64,000 bases of DNA from Syngnathus acus (GCF_901709675.1 NW_023590221.1:267219-331218); one strand, 5' to 3'; shown: positions 51,332-61,314, counted from the stretch's first letter. The notes: generated from the sequence alone by a model not told the origin. Numbers and translations are program-made.

Positions 51332-51511
51332 GGAACAAGACCCAGTGGCCGACCTAAAAAGACCTGGCAGATGACCGTGGCAGCCGACATGAAGGCACTC
51401 GGCATCAACCACGAGATGGCCATGGACTGTTCCCGGTGGAAGAAGGCCATATCGAGAACCCAGTCCAACCCAGCGGCGCCTCGAAAGCGGACTTTAAACC
51501 GATGATGATAT
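51332..51511 (+). pseudogene. RTE LINE C-terminus and 3' end
   Basis: Frame with RPSGRPKKTWQMTVAADMKA and HEMAMDCSRWKKAI, ending at 51505, then GATGATGAT as the 3' terminal repeat. Confidence 0.85.
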
Positions 51512-51519
51512 CAAATAAC

Positions 51520-52466
51520 TATCATATAAACAACAATATTATCAAACCATCTGTGTCACTCCAAATCATTAAATCCATCGATCAAATTCCTCGTCCTTTG
51601 TCAACAACGCTGCGCGTGCGCCGCTGATGTCAGCCTCGTCATTATTCCACAGATTAGTATATAACAATATTGTTTAGCCTTAACAAAGTACCAGGAAAGA
51701 CGTGGGTTTGGTAAACGGCTCTTTATTTAACAAAAAAAAAGAGTTCAACGAGCCAACAACTACTTAACTGTAACAATAAAAACATATACAAGTTGCTACA
51801 CGAAATAAAATATATCAAACAACTATAACATAAATAGTTCACCGCCACACGGCCCCAAGCACCGGCATCGACTTCCAGGCGTGTGGCAGCGTGGACTTCC
51901 ATCCCCGGAGGTGGCACTCCCAGCCACGGAGGTGGAAGAGAGCTCCATAGAATAGGACCGGGCGTGCGTAAAAGCCCTGTCCGAGCCCCATCCACCGTCC
52001 CCGGACAGCCACCGGCCGAGCGCCGGCCCCCGACCTTCATCCACGGAGGTGAAAGATAGCTCCATAGAGTAGGACCGGGCGTGCGTAAAACCCATAATAG
52101 TTTTTCAAACCTTCTGTGTCACTCCAAATCATTAAATCCTTCAAACTCTTCGTCCTACGTGTCACTTACAAGCAAAGCCACTAAAGATGCCGGTAGTACA
52201 TGGGGCTCTTCGTCATCTTTGTCATCCCGTGATCAAATCCTTTGTCATTTAAGTAAACAACCGCCGCGCCGCTGACGTCACTTGCAGTTCAAACTACAGT
52301 AATCCCTTGCTACATCACGGTTCGTTTATCGCGGTTTCACTTTTTTATTTTTTTTTATTTTGAAAATTTGTGACAAAAAAATCACATATAAGTCGCTCCT
52401 CAGTATAAGTCGGCCCCCCACCCAAACTATGAAAAAAATGCGACCTATAGTCCGAAAAATACGATA
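51520..52466 (-). repeat. CGTATTTTTCGG repeat, right-arm copy
   Basis: Reverse complement of 4599-5560, with the TGTGTCACTCCAAATCATTAA units and the CGCACGCCCGGTCCTA direct repeat. It ends GACCTATAGTCCGAAAAATACG. Confidence 0.55.
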
Positions 52467-52510
52467 ATGACAACACACAATACAACACAACACAACACAA
52501 CACAACAATA
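52467..52510 (-). repeat. (AACAC)n simple repeat
   Basis: Right-arm counterpart of the GTGTT tract at 4551-4584. Confidence 0.85.
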
Positions 52511-52629
52511 CTTACCTTTCCTTTAAAATCTTTTTCTCTACCTAACACAGACAGATAATGGGAGAATGTGTCACAATGTGAAGGAGATGTATTGGGTAAT
52601 GCAGAAACAAAACAAAAACTATTATTTAT

Positions 52630-52830
52630 TGTTAGACACATTATCCACTAGGCTACTTTCCTCTTGACATTCATTAAATTGACAATGAAGGGACTTGAAC
52701 CCCTTAATCTTCTGATCCAAAGTCAGTTAACTTCACTTGAATCTAGGCTGTAGATTTACTGTATATGCTCAAAAATCATTGCACTGCTATCACTTGTCAG
52801 AATTTCCTGTATGGCTATCTGGCCTAATGG
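52630..52830. repeat. Scrambled tRNA-Arg half sequences, right-arm copy
   Basis: Reverse complement of 4226-4432: minus-strand-derived and plus-strand tRNA-Arg halves, none complete. Confidence 0.6.
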
Positions 52831-53229
52831 ATAAGATTTCAAATCTAAACAGATCTTCATGTCTAGTGTATCATCAAATTGAAAGAGGAAAATATAGGTA
52901 AACTGTTTGTGTGCTGTTTTGATCTTTGTTGTGATGACCCCAAATGTCATTGACAAAAGCCAAAAGAAAGAGGCAAATTTTTCATTTTATGTACAATTTT
53001 TAATTTGTTTCTCTTGACTCCAGTCGAGCAACCTGTGCTTGCTGATATTCACAATCCCTGCTTACTTTGCTGCCCTACCCCTTAAAAGAAGAAAATGTTA
53101 TTTTAGTCTGAGCAACCTGCTCCCGACTGAAAGTAGGGTTTCTAACTAAGGTTTCCAACTAGGACTAGGGTTTCCAACTAGGGCTAGAGTTAGGGTTAGG
53201 GCTAGTTTGGACTAGGTATATAAAAAGTC

Positions 53230-53302
53230 TGCCCCACCTGAGGACCGAACTCTTGACCTTCAAATTGTGAGACTGACATGCTAGTACCTGCACTAATGAG
53301 GC
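53230..53302 (-). pseudogene. tRNA-Met-like copy, CAC anticodon, right arm
   Basis: Counterpart of 3760-3832, same loop and same T-stem mismatches. Confidence 0.6.
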
Positions 53303-53607
53303 TGTGCATTTGCAGTTTTACAATTCTTTTTTACTGTAAAATTGATCAAACCACCGGCCATTTCAATCAAACTGAACTTCACAGAAAGAAAAAGTGACTG
53401 TAAGTCTGAGCAACTCGGGTTAGGGAAGCCAACTAAGGTTTCAAACTGTGGCCAGGGTTTTCCAACTGGGGTTTCCAACGAGGATGAGGGTTTCCAATTA
53501 GGGCTAGAGCAGGGGTGGCCAACCAGTCAGAGACTAAGAGCCACATTTTTTACTGTGTCATCGCAAAGAGCCACATCATACACATGAGCACACATGAACA
53601 CCCCCCC

Positions 53608-53660
53608 CCACACACACACACACGCGCACACAAACACGCACGCGCACGCACGCGCACACG

Positions 53661-53703
<43 letters not shown>
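53608..53703 (-). repeat. (CA)n microsatellite
   Basis: Right-arm counterpart of 3350-3452, with a different repeat number and one less base in the adjacent C run. Confidence 0.92.
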
Positions 53704-53707
<4 letters not shown>

Positions 53708-53854
53708 CTCTGCTCAGCCAAATTTATTGTGTGACATTATTATGTCACGCACCAACATGATAATGACAAATTGACTTTTTTACAGTACTAAAACCGCAGA
53801 CCAAAGACCACATTTTCAACAATGAACATTGTGTGCATTGTCTCACACAGACAA

Positions 53855-54366
53855 ACTCTCAGTTCAACAAATTCCACAAACAAAAACATAATACGTTTTT
53901 TCACTTACTATGTGTGGCGGGACAGACCATTCGTTTGAGTTCGTCGTTTTCAGGAGACAAGATTTCAATAACGTCACTGAGGCATATTTTAACGAACTCC
54001 ACTTCATTGTATGGCTTTTTAGCCCGTGCAATGTTCCAAGCCAGTTGAAACAATGCAAGTGTGACAGTCTCTGAGTGCTTCGTAATTTTTTTGAAAAACT
54101 GTACCTATTTTTCTGCCTGACTTTTCAAAGTCTCCAAACTTGTGCCTGCGAAATTCAGTCCATTTTGCAAAGTCCTTATCGATATTGGCATGAAGTGAGC
54201 TGAAGTGGCGCTGACCATTTGAAGCTTTTAAATGCGCCAATGACGTCCGACATATCAGGCAGAATGGCTTGCCATAGCATTCAACAAAAAACAACTTTAA
54301 CTCTGTTAAAAACGTCCTGTGTTCATCGTCATATATTCGTTTAGCTGTGCATTTTTTCCTTGCCAT
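53855..54366 (-). pseudogene. hAT transposase N-terminal fragment, right-arm copy
   Basis: Counterpart of 2689-3200, start at 54366, same BED-type finger and same frame break. Confidence 0.75.
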
Positions 54367-54674
54367 TTTGGCAAGCGTCTTGTCAGCTTTTCTGGACCTA
54401 ATGGGCCCCCGTAGTCAAAGTCGCCATTCATAAAAAAAGCGGGCAAAACCAATCTCTCTGTTTGTCCCTCCTCCTTTGCGGGATTTCACCTCACGCGCAT
54501 GCGCGTTTGACCAAAATACCATATTGAACTCAAGCGAAGCAAATACGCACGAAAAATAAACACAAATGTTGATATGAACGTAAAGAGCCGCATGAAACTA
54601 GCCAAAGAGCCGCATGCGGCTCGCGAGCCGCGGGTTGGCCACCGCTGGGCTAGAGTTAGGACTATATAAAAGTA

Positions 54675-54741
54675 TGCCCCGTGTGAGGGTCGAACTCACG
54701 ACCTTCAGATTATGAGACTGACACGCCTGCGCCAACGACGC
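54675..54741 (-). pseudogene. tRNA-Met (CAT) with deleted D arm, right arm
   Basis: Counterpart of 2313-2379 with the same D-arm deletion. Confidence 0.7.
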
Positions 54742-54883
54742 TATGTTTTTGCATTTTGTGCAATTGTTTTTACTGTAAAACTGATTCAACCACCGCCCAT
54801 TTTGATCAAACTTAACTAGGCTAGGATTTCCAACTAGGACTTACAGGAAAGGCTAGAGTTAGGGTTGGACTAGATATAAATCA

Positions 54884-54957
54884 TGCGCCGTGTGAGGATC
54901 GAACTCTCGACTTTTCAGGTTACGACACTGACGCGCTACCGCCTGCGCCAACGAGAC
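54884..54957 (-). pseudogene. tRNA-Met-like copy, CGT anticodon, right arm
   Basis: Counterpart of 2098-2170, but with one extra A in the variable region (CCTGAAAAGTCG), one of the few differences between arms in the tRNA cluster. Confidence 0.65.
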
Positions 54958-55143
54958 TTTGTGGCACCTGTCTTAAAATTCTTTTTTACTGTAAAAAAGA
55001 TTCAACCACCGGCCATTTCCATCAAACTGAACTTCATCGAAAGAAAAAGTTACTTTTGTCTGAGCATTCTCAAACTTGGGTTTCCAACTGGGGATGGGGT
55101 TTCCAACAAGGGCTCGAGTTAGGGTTAGGACTAAATAAAACAG

Positions 55144-55216
55144 AGCCCCGTGTGAGGGTTGAACTCACGACCTTCAGTTTACTAGACTGACGCGCTACCG
55201 CCTGCGCTAACGAGGC
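55144..55216 (-). tRNA. tRNA-Met-type body with AGT (Thr) anticodon, right arm
   Basis: Identical in all stems and the loop to 1839-1911, including the T at position 73 and the downstream TTTT. The arm duplication therefore doubled this gene. Confidence 0.7.
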
Positions 55217-55378
55217 CGTGAATAGTTGGTTTTACAAAGCTCTTTTACTGTAAAATTGATTCAACCACCGGCCATTTCAATTAAACTCAACTTCACAGAC
55301 AGAAAACTTATTCTATTCTGAGCAACCTACTATCTTCTGAAATTGACAATGATTTTACTGTGGACTATGGAAAACAGC

Positions 55379-55450
55379 GCCCCGTGTGAGTGTTGAGCTC
55401 ACAACCTTCAGATTTTGAGACTGATGCACGACCACTTGCACTAACAAGGT
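55379..55450 (-). pseudogene. tRNA-Met-like copy, CAA anticodon, right arm
   Basis: Counterpart of 1604-1675. Confidence 0.65.
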
Positions 55451-55598
55451 AACATGTCAATTGCATTACAATTCTCTTTTACTGTAAATTGATTAATCCA
55501 CAGGCCATTTGTCTGGAACAATTGTGAACTTCACTTCCCACCAAAGGCTGCAGTCATCAGAAGTCGTTGCCATGTTCACTTGGTACAGTCTTTCACAT

Positions 55599-55671
55599 GG
55601 CTATGTGGCCTAATGGATAAGGCGTCTGACTTCGGATCAGAAGATTGAGGGTTCAAGTCCCTTCATGGTCA
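55599..55671 (+). tRNA. tRNA-Arg (TCG), right arm
   Basis: Counterpart of 1382-1454, same fully paired cloverleaf with loop CTTCGGA. Confidence 0.75.
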
Positions 55672-55855
55672 ATTTAATATTATTTATATGAGATCAACGA
55701 CTTTATTTCAGTCTGAAGCAACTCTTGTATACTGTCAGAAAGGGTTTTGGTTTCTGATTTATTTTTTTGTTGTGCTGACTCCCCCCCAATCTCCGTTTTA
55801 AGTGCAACAAAGTGACAAAAACCAAAAGAAAAAATGCTTTCTCTATTACACACTA

Positions 55856-55990
55856 GGGCCAGCGTTTCCAACTAGGGCTAGGGTTTCCAACGAGGGTTCC
55901 AACTCCGGGTAGGGTTTCAAACTAGGAATTCCAACTGGGGCAAGGGTTTCCAATTAGGGTTTCCAACTTGGGCTGGGGTTTCCAACTAGA
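55856..55990 (-). repeat. TTGGAAACCC minisatellite-like repeat, right arm
   Basis: Reverse complement of the block at 1068-1200 (GGGTTTCCAACTAGGG units). Confidence 0.7.
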
Positions 55991-56147
55991 GACAACATTG
56001 GACAGCTGCCACTTGTTGGGAACCTTTAAATGTTTAGTCTTATCAACGAATGTGTTTCAGAGGCTAGATTTAAAACGTGGCTGCTGGTTTTCGTGAACCA
56101 AACCCATTAAAAAAAGTGAAAGAATGAAACAATTCTCAATAGCAGAA

Positions 56148-56220
56148 GCCTGGTTAGCTCAGTTGGGAGAGCATGAGACTCTTAATCTCATGGTCGTGGG
56201 TTCAAGCCACACGTTGGGCG
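56148..56220 (+). tRNA. tRNA-Lys (CTT), right arm, possibly decayed
   Basis: Counterpart of 832-904: loop CTCTTAA, wobble-rich acceptor and one T-stem mismatch. Confidence 0.7.
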
Positions 56221-56279
56221 TCCCTGCTTGTTGGGAGCCGTTGAATTCTTAGTCTTATCAGTCTTTAAAAATTTCAGAT

Positions 56280-56352
56280 GGCGATGTGGCCTCATGGATA
56301 AGGCGTCTGACTTCGGATCAAATGATTGGAGCGTTCGAGTCCCTTCATAGTC
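56280..56352 (+). pseudogene. tRNA-Arg(TCG)-derived pseudogene, right arm
   Basis: Counterpart of 700-772. Confidence 0.75.
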
Positions 56353-56408
56353 AATTAATGTGTCATGCTTTAGAAATCCAAAACTTTACTTCAGTCTGAA
56401 CCAACTCT

Positions 56409-58215
56409 TGATTGAGTGATTGAACTTTATTCATCCCACAGCGGGGAATTCACTTGTCACAGCAGCGCATATGAGTGCAAGAATAATACGAGTGCAAGAA
56501 TAAAACAAGTGCCAGAATTACAAAAAGGGTAAATAACAGACAAGGATAAACACAAGTGCTGCTAGTAGAGACGAAACACATTCATTTTATCAGGTGGCAT
56601 GCATGTTGTAAAGTCTGACAGCAGAGGGAATGAAGGACCTGCGGAACCGTTCCTTCCTACACCGAGGGTGCAAAAGTCTGCCGCTAAAGGAGCTGCTCAG
56701 GGACCGCACAATCTCATGGAGGGGGTGAGAGGTGTTGTCCATGATGGATTTAAGCTTAATCAACGTCCTCCTCTCACCCACAACCTCAATGGAGTCCAGG
56801 GGACAGCCTAGAACAGAGCTCGCTCTTCTGACCATCTTATTCAGTCTCCCCTTGTCCCAGTCAGTACTGCCCCCACCCCAGCTGACCACAGCGTAGATGA
56901 TGGCCGAGGCCACCACAGAGTCATAGAAGGTCCGTAGGAGAGCCCTGCACACACCGAAGGACCTCAGTCTCCTCAGCAGGTGGAGGCGACTCTGGCCCTT
57001 TTTGTACAGGGCGTGGGTGTGATCAGTCCAGTCCAGTTTGTTGTTAAAGCGAACACCCAGTAATTTGTAGTTCTCCACTACCTCAATGCCCGATCCCTGG
57101 ATGTTCACCGGAGTGAAGATGGGTGCTGTCCTCCCGAAGCTCACAATCAACTCCTTCGTCTTGCTGGTGTTCAGCTGAAGCTGGTTGAGCTCACACCAGC
57201 TGACAAAGTCCTTGATGACCAATCTATATTACAGATCGTTCCCCTACGAGACATTTCCAACAATGGCCGTGTCGTCGGAAAACTTCTGGATGTGGCAGTG
57301 AGCGGTGTCGTGGGTAAAGTCTGAAGTGAACAGGGTGAAAAGGAAAGGAGAGAGCACCGTGCCCTGGGGGACACCAGTGCTGCAGCGCACCACGTCGGAC
57401 TCACAGCGATGTAACCTCACATACTGCGGCCGGTCGGTGAGGAAGTCCGTTGTCCATGCAGCCAGGCGCTGGTCCACACCCGCCTTCTCCATTTTTACCC
57501 GAAGCAGTGACGGCTGGATGGTGTTAAAAGCGCTGGAGAAATCGAAGAACATGATCCTCCCAGTGCTCCTGTTGTCCTCCAGGTGAAGCAGTGTTCTGTG
57601 CAGTCAATAAATCACTGCATCGTCCACCCCAACACCAGGCCGGTAAGCAAACTGCAGGGGGTCCAGCTGCGCTCCCACTAATGAACGCAGGTGACCAGGA
57701 TGATCCTCTCCATAGTCTTCATCAGGTGGGAAGTCAAGGCAATAGGCCTGAAGTGGTTAGGCTCCTTGGGGCGCGGCACCTTCGGTACAGGGACCACGCA
57801 GGAGGTCTTCCACAGTCCTGGGACCTTGTTCAGGCTCAGGTTGAACAGGTACCTGACCACACCACTCAGCTGGTCCACACAGTCCCTGAGCAGTCTCGGC
57901 CAGATGCCGTCTGGGCCCGGGGTCTTCTCTGCCTCGATCTTTCTGAGGTGACTCCTCACCTGAAGATCTGTAAAGGAGAGGGGGATGTCGGAAGACCGGG
58001 GTGATGGAATGGAGAGGGGGGTTGAGAGGGGGTTGGTGAGCTGGCGTGGGGGCTGGAGTGTCGAAGGTGGCAGAATGAGGTGCGGAGCGAGGTGAAGGGA
58101 CGGGAGGGAGGCGGAATCAAATCTGTTGAAGAACAGATTGAGTTCATCCACCCGGTCCTTGTCCCCATAAGCTGGTTTCCGATCAGCCCCTTTACCATGG
58201 CCCGAGATGGACTGC
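56409..58215 (-). mobile_element. CR1/L2-like LINE (family 1), 5'-truncated
   Basis: Complete 3' end of the element seen at 1-643, plus the RT region upstream. The tail TCAATCACTCAATC lies at 56409. The 5' truncation is near 58215, before DELNLFFNRFDSA. Sequence beyond it up to 58466 is shared with 10722-10985. Confidence 0.87.
56590..58151 (-). pseudogene. Family 1 LINE reverse transcriptase, frameshifted
   Basis: N to C: DELNLFFNRFDSA (58151), KTPGPDGIWPRLLRDC, HFRPIALTSHLMKTMERI (to about 57690), [16 protein letters not shown] (57552), GVPQGTVLSPFLFTLF, catalytic KFSDDTAIVG (about 57270), NYKLLGVRFNNKLDW, and the C-terminal FRRSFIPSAVRLYN (stop 56590). Frame breaks lie near 57680, 57600 and 57240. 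The endonuclease is absent. Confidence 0.87.
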
Positions 58216-58466
58216 AGAACCCTCCAATGTCAGTTATAAGTTCAACAAAAACCAAAAGAAAAAATGCCAAGTTTTCTCTGTTGCAGATGTTTTGGTGTGT
58301 TGATCACTAAAACAATGTTAAAATGAGGAGGCCTGAAAGCACTGCTTTTACAATTCAGGAATATACAAACGTTTTGTGTGCCAAATCTTTATTACAGCCA
58401 ATAGCAGAATCCTGATTAAAGGTACAAAAAGACAGGCAATGACTATGTGTGTCCGCTGGTTCTTCT
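58216..58466 (-). repeat. Flank shared with 10722-10985
   Basis: Non-LINE sequence (ACCAAAAGAAAAAATGCC and ACGTTTTGTGTGCCAAATC-like stretches) matching the left block with visible divergence. It shows that the older duplication included more than the LINE. Confidence 0.78.
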
Positions 58467-58860
58467 CTGCAACACAGGAAGTTTGCATTAACAGGGACAC
58501 TACAGTTGTGCCATCGGCAAAAGGCAGCCCCCAACTACCACATGAGTAGCCGACAGGCCTGTTCTAAAACAGCTCACTGATGAGGACGTATTATTTTCAA
58601 GGAATGTTCTAGAAGTAATCGTTGTTAAAAAAATAAAAGAACACATGATGGTGGTACTTGGAGATCACTGTTTATATATACACACACAAATATATATATT
58701 GAGTCTAGGGAGACAAATATACCGCAAACTGTGGGTAGGTGTCAGGTGATGAACCACAGAAGAAATCACAGTTACCAAAGAAAGATGACAAGCCTCATTT
58801 TGAAACAGAGCTAAACATCAGGGATGAGAACGGCAAATGAAAAAAAACACTGAAAAGTAG
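58467..58860. other. No recognisable feature
   Basis: AT-rich unassigned sequence with a short TATATA/CACACA tract near 58673-58700. Confidence 0.5.
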
Positions 58861-58863
58861 CCG

Positions 58864-59050
58864 GGGTATGGGGGCCACATGCCCCACTTGCCGCAGGGGG
58901 CCAGGGGCCGCAGCCCCCCCCCAATGGGGGCGCAGTGGGCCGGGGGCCACTTGCCCCAATTGGGGGATGCAGGGGCCACAGGCCCCTATTGGGGGCCACA
59001 GGGCCCACAGGCCCTACTTGGGGGCCGCAGAGGGCCAGGGACAACACCCA
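58864..59050 (+). repeat. GC-rich GGGGGCCAC minisatellite
   Basis: Seven or so degenerate units around GGGGGCCACAGGCCCC, each partly self-complementary, at roughly 25-30-bp spacing. Very different in composition from the AT-rich surroundings. Both strands give proline/glycine-rich open frames that I take to be by-products. Confidence 0.8.
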
Positions 59051-59988
59051 GAGGGGGCTCAGGGGGAAAGCTCCCTGGAAACTCCTGCATTTTGGCAGTA
59101 TAGCAACCCCAAAACCATTAATTTCATCACTCGATTTCAACAGTTTTGTTAAAAAAAATATTCCTGCTTGGTGGGCTGCCAAGGTGAATATAATACAGTC
59201 AAGCCTCGGTTTTCGACCACAATCCGTTCCAGAAGGCGGTTCGAGAAGCGAATCGGTCGAATCCGAATCTATCTTTCCCATTCCAAATAATGGAACATTT
59301 TTAATCCGTTCCAAGACTTTTTTCAGCATTTTTTTCATTTGCGCATTTTTTGTCCGATCGCGCAACTGCAGCGCACCGCCGAACGCGCAACAGTAGCGCG
59401 TTGCCGACCGCGTAACTGCACCGCGCTGGTTGCATTATTGTGACAGAGCCGTCACTGAAATTTAGAAAATATTTTTAAACTCCTGATGTACTTTCCAATA
59501 TTCAAGTGGACCTAAGTGCGCAGGGAGCTTAATATATTCCGATCGCGCAACCGCAGCGCGCCGGGCACTCACTGTCGCATTGCTTTAAAAGCGTCTTTGT
59601 GTTCCGAGTTGTAAAATGACGCTGCTCTCGAGCCATGCCCATCTGAAGCAGTTCGTGATCCCGTTTGACTTGTCTATTTCCCTGGCACGATCCTCGTCTT
59701 TTTTCTCTAAAACCTTCGGCATGCTGGCTAAAACCTTTGCTAATCAGGCAAATGAGTAGGCAAATGATGTGACGAAAGTAGCGCCAAATGCTGCCGAAAA
59801 TAATTCAGTTGTTGTCGCAATACTGCTGCCAGCCCCCCCATATACTATAACTACGCAGATCCGATGATCCCTAAGACTTGAGATGAGACAAAATTGGAAA
59901 GACTTTTTTGTTGACAGTGTCTGGTGAGTTACTCAACAAAAAAAGTTCACAAAAGTACACATAGCTAATGTTGACCACAAATGGCATG
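59051..59988. repeat. Unassigned, with TCGGTTTTCGACC-type repeat
   Basis: From about 59199 the sequence CAAGCCTCGGTTTTCGACCACAATCCG begins a repeat found widely in vertebrate genomes as a non-autonomous DNA element. Several GATCGCGCAAC..GCAGCGC motifs recur (59355, 59400, 59540). No coding feature. Confidence 0.45.
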
Positions 59989-60057
59989 TGAGCTAGCCAG
60001 GAGTCCTGGAATCTTCTGATCTGTAGACAGATGCGTTATCCATTGCTCCACTCGCCC
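59989..60057 (-). pseudogene. tRNA-Arg(ACG)-like pseudogene lacking the T loop
   Basis: The minus strand follows tRNA-Arg(ACG): GGGCGAGTGG, GCAATGGATAACGC, anticodon arm TCTGT CTACAGA TCAGA (anticodon ACA). The TTCGA of the T loop is deleted (CCAGGACTCCTGG), destroying box B. Confidence 0.7.
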
Positions 60058-60142
60058 CACGGGAATATGTGGCTTGTAAACTTGTGTGTAACACTTTTGC
60101 AAAAATGAAAAAAAAAAAAAAATTGGTGACATTATTTGAATA

Positions 60143-60174
60143 CGCCATGATGCTTTATCCATTGCGCCACTCGC
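60143..60174 (-). pseudogene. tRNA-Arg 5' half
   Basis: The minus strand reads GGGCGAGTGGCGCAATGGATAAAGCATC, the first half of a tRNA-Arg, with no 3' half adjacent. Confidence 0.55.
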
Positions 60175-60334
60175 CCAACAATAGTTACGGGCTATAGAGG
60201 CTTGCAGTCACGTGGTTTTATCACGTGATTTTGTGTTGCCGCCATCTTGGCGGTCAACTAGTCAGCTCGTTCCTACGTGTTTGTATGGATTGTCTGATTT
60301 CTGCGCTACGTTTTCACCGATTTCTTTCCGAATT

Positions 60335-60565
60335 ATGGCTGATTTGCTATCCAACGAAGTTAGGCATTTGGATGAAGACTCCAAGAATCGTCACAGAGAG
60401 AAGTTGAACCTTGTTGGCACAACGGATCCGTACCTTTTACCGAGAAGCATGCTAAAATCGCCCGAGCATTTTGCAACAGCCGACCTGCTGAACGCTCATA
60501 TCCAGATATTTATAATTACCTCGTCGATTTGTTTTGTAATGGCATTTCATAACTTGACATATTAA
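60335..60565 (+). pseudogene. N-terminus of ISL2EU YqaJ-group protein
   Basis: From the ATG at 60335 the frame gives MADLLSNEVRHLDEDSKNRH then EKLNLVGTTDPYLLP, matching the conserved N-terminal signature of SWIM-finger/YqaJ transposon proteins (LD..S..RY..KL..IG..DPY). A frame change near 60480 follows; the other frame reads RSYPDIYNYLVDLFC, as expected next in the family. Neither the SWIM finger nor the nuclease domain remains. Confidence 0.65.
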
Positions 60566-60883
60566 AAAACTGAATAGAGTGAAATCATTCAGATACTGTA
60601 CCTGTCTGTTCAAGTTGCTACCATTTTTATTATTTGTTTTTTTTGCATGATGCCACATCTGATTGGCTTGAAAACTTAACCAATAAATATATTCAATATT
60701 TACATTGATAACGTTTCAAGCATCATGAAAAAATAAACACAAAATAAAAACGGGGGGGTGAACTGAAGAAATCATCCCATTCCCTGCCTTGCTGCTCTTG
60801 CTGCCTTTCTAAAAATGCACCCAGCATTTTCAACAATCATATTTGTATCATCCCTATTGTATTATCACATTTTGTGAAACAAA

Positions 60884-61087
60884 TCAGGGGTGAATAGTTT
60901 GTTTACATACTGATATGAAGTCCTCATTGCATATCCTTGTGTAAATCGTAGGTTTCCATCGTTCACGACGAATATCCGCGATCCATTTATCACGTTTTTT
61001 CATGTTCGCCGGAAATCTATAGAAGCTAAGATTTGGTTTATCGCCTCGTCTATTGCTACATCCAACAGCACAGCAGGTATCCGGCAT
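60884..61087 (-). CDS. THAP-domain fragment of ISL2EU transposase
   Basis: The preferred start is the ATG at 61087, giving MPDTCCAVGCSNRRGDKPNL then SFYRFP, KRDKWIADIRR and YTRICNEDF. This is the C2CH THAP finger: C-X4-C, the invariant W, and the final C-X2-H position, which reads C-N-E-D (histidine replaced by aspartate). The frame ends after about 67 codons at 60884 without a transposase core, so it is the first part only. An upstream in-frame ATG at 61177 is less likely. Confidence 0.72.
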   Translation of the reverse strand: MPDTCCAVGCSNRRGDKPNLSFYRFPANMKKRDKWIADIRRERWKPTIYTRICNEDFISVCKQTIHP

Positions 61088-61314
61088 TTTTAAGCTCAAA
61101 TAGCAGCAGATATAACAAGAAAGCGTGTGTGAGTCGTTGACCGGCACTGAAAAGTTGACCGCCATGATGGCCGCCAAGCTAATGTGGGTAGCTTGATGAC
61201 GTCAGCTGCAAAGCCTCTATTGACCGTAAACCTGTGTGGAAAATCGTCATTGTCCAAAAGATGGCAGTTTAGCAAGAGTGACCAAGGTACAAATTCCACA
61301 AAGCAATTTGATTA

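Larger units (their letters stand above)
35830..51511 (+). mobile_element. RTE-type LINE interrupted by BEL/Pao and hAT elements
   Basis: One plus-strand LINE is distributed over 35830-37083 (5' UTR and endonuclease), 48363-49825 (linker, RT, thumb) and 51332-51511 (C-terminus, GATGAT end). The break at 37083/48363 falls inside a codon stretch reading TIDYIIV then RKEDRVLVRDAKAI and is bridged by ATCAT target duplications of the BEL element. The second break is the hAT at 49826. The exact 5' start is not certain. Confidence 0.88.
53510..54647 (-). mobile_element. hAT transposon 1, right-arm copy (TSD GGCTAGAG)
   Basis: Counterpart of 2407-3552 with GGCTAGAG at 53502-53509 and 54648-54655. 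Slightly shorter because the CA repeat is shorter. Confidence 0.9.
52990..55555 (-). repeat. Array of tRNA-Met-type repeat units, right-arm copy
   Basis: Reverse complement of 1500-4060, with the same five tRNA-like parts and the same TTTTACAGTAAAA spacing. Confidence 0.8.
48891..57050 (-). repeat. Right arm of large inverted duplication
   Basis: Reverse complement of 1-8819. It is 659 bp shorter, nearly all from one 645-bp deletion at about 49510. The inner end at 48891 lies within the RTE RT, whose sequence continues leftward uninterrupted. The right copy therefore preserves the ancestral inner side, and the left copy carries the abnormal junction. Confidence 0.95.
60196..61218 (+). mobile_element. 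ISL2EU-type DNA transposon, internally deleted (TSD AT)
   Basis: The ends are AGAGGCTTGCAG and, inverted, AGAGGCTTTGCAG. Both subterminal regions contain GCCGCCATxxTGGCGGTCAAC-like sequence. AT is duplicated at 60194-60195 and 61219-61220. The left end encodes the start of a YqaJ-group protein and the right end, on the opposite strand, a THAP domain. ISL2EU elements are known to pair a THAP-bearing transposase with a YqaJ-type nuclease, which supports the assignment. The catalytic centres of both are missing. Confidence 0.75.

Noticed and set aside
58811-59396. Proline/glycine-rich proteins over 58.8-59.4 kb
   Set aside because: All frames of the GC-rich minisatellite are open; no other evidence of coding.
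60335-61177. Host gene pair (THAP gene and another) in opposite orientation
   Set aside because: Terminal inverted repeats, an AT duplication and loss of all catalytic parts fit a transposon derivative better.
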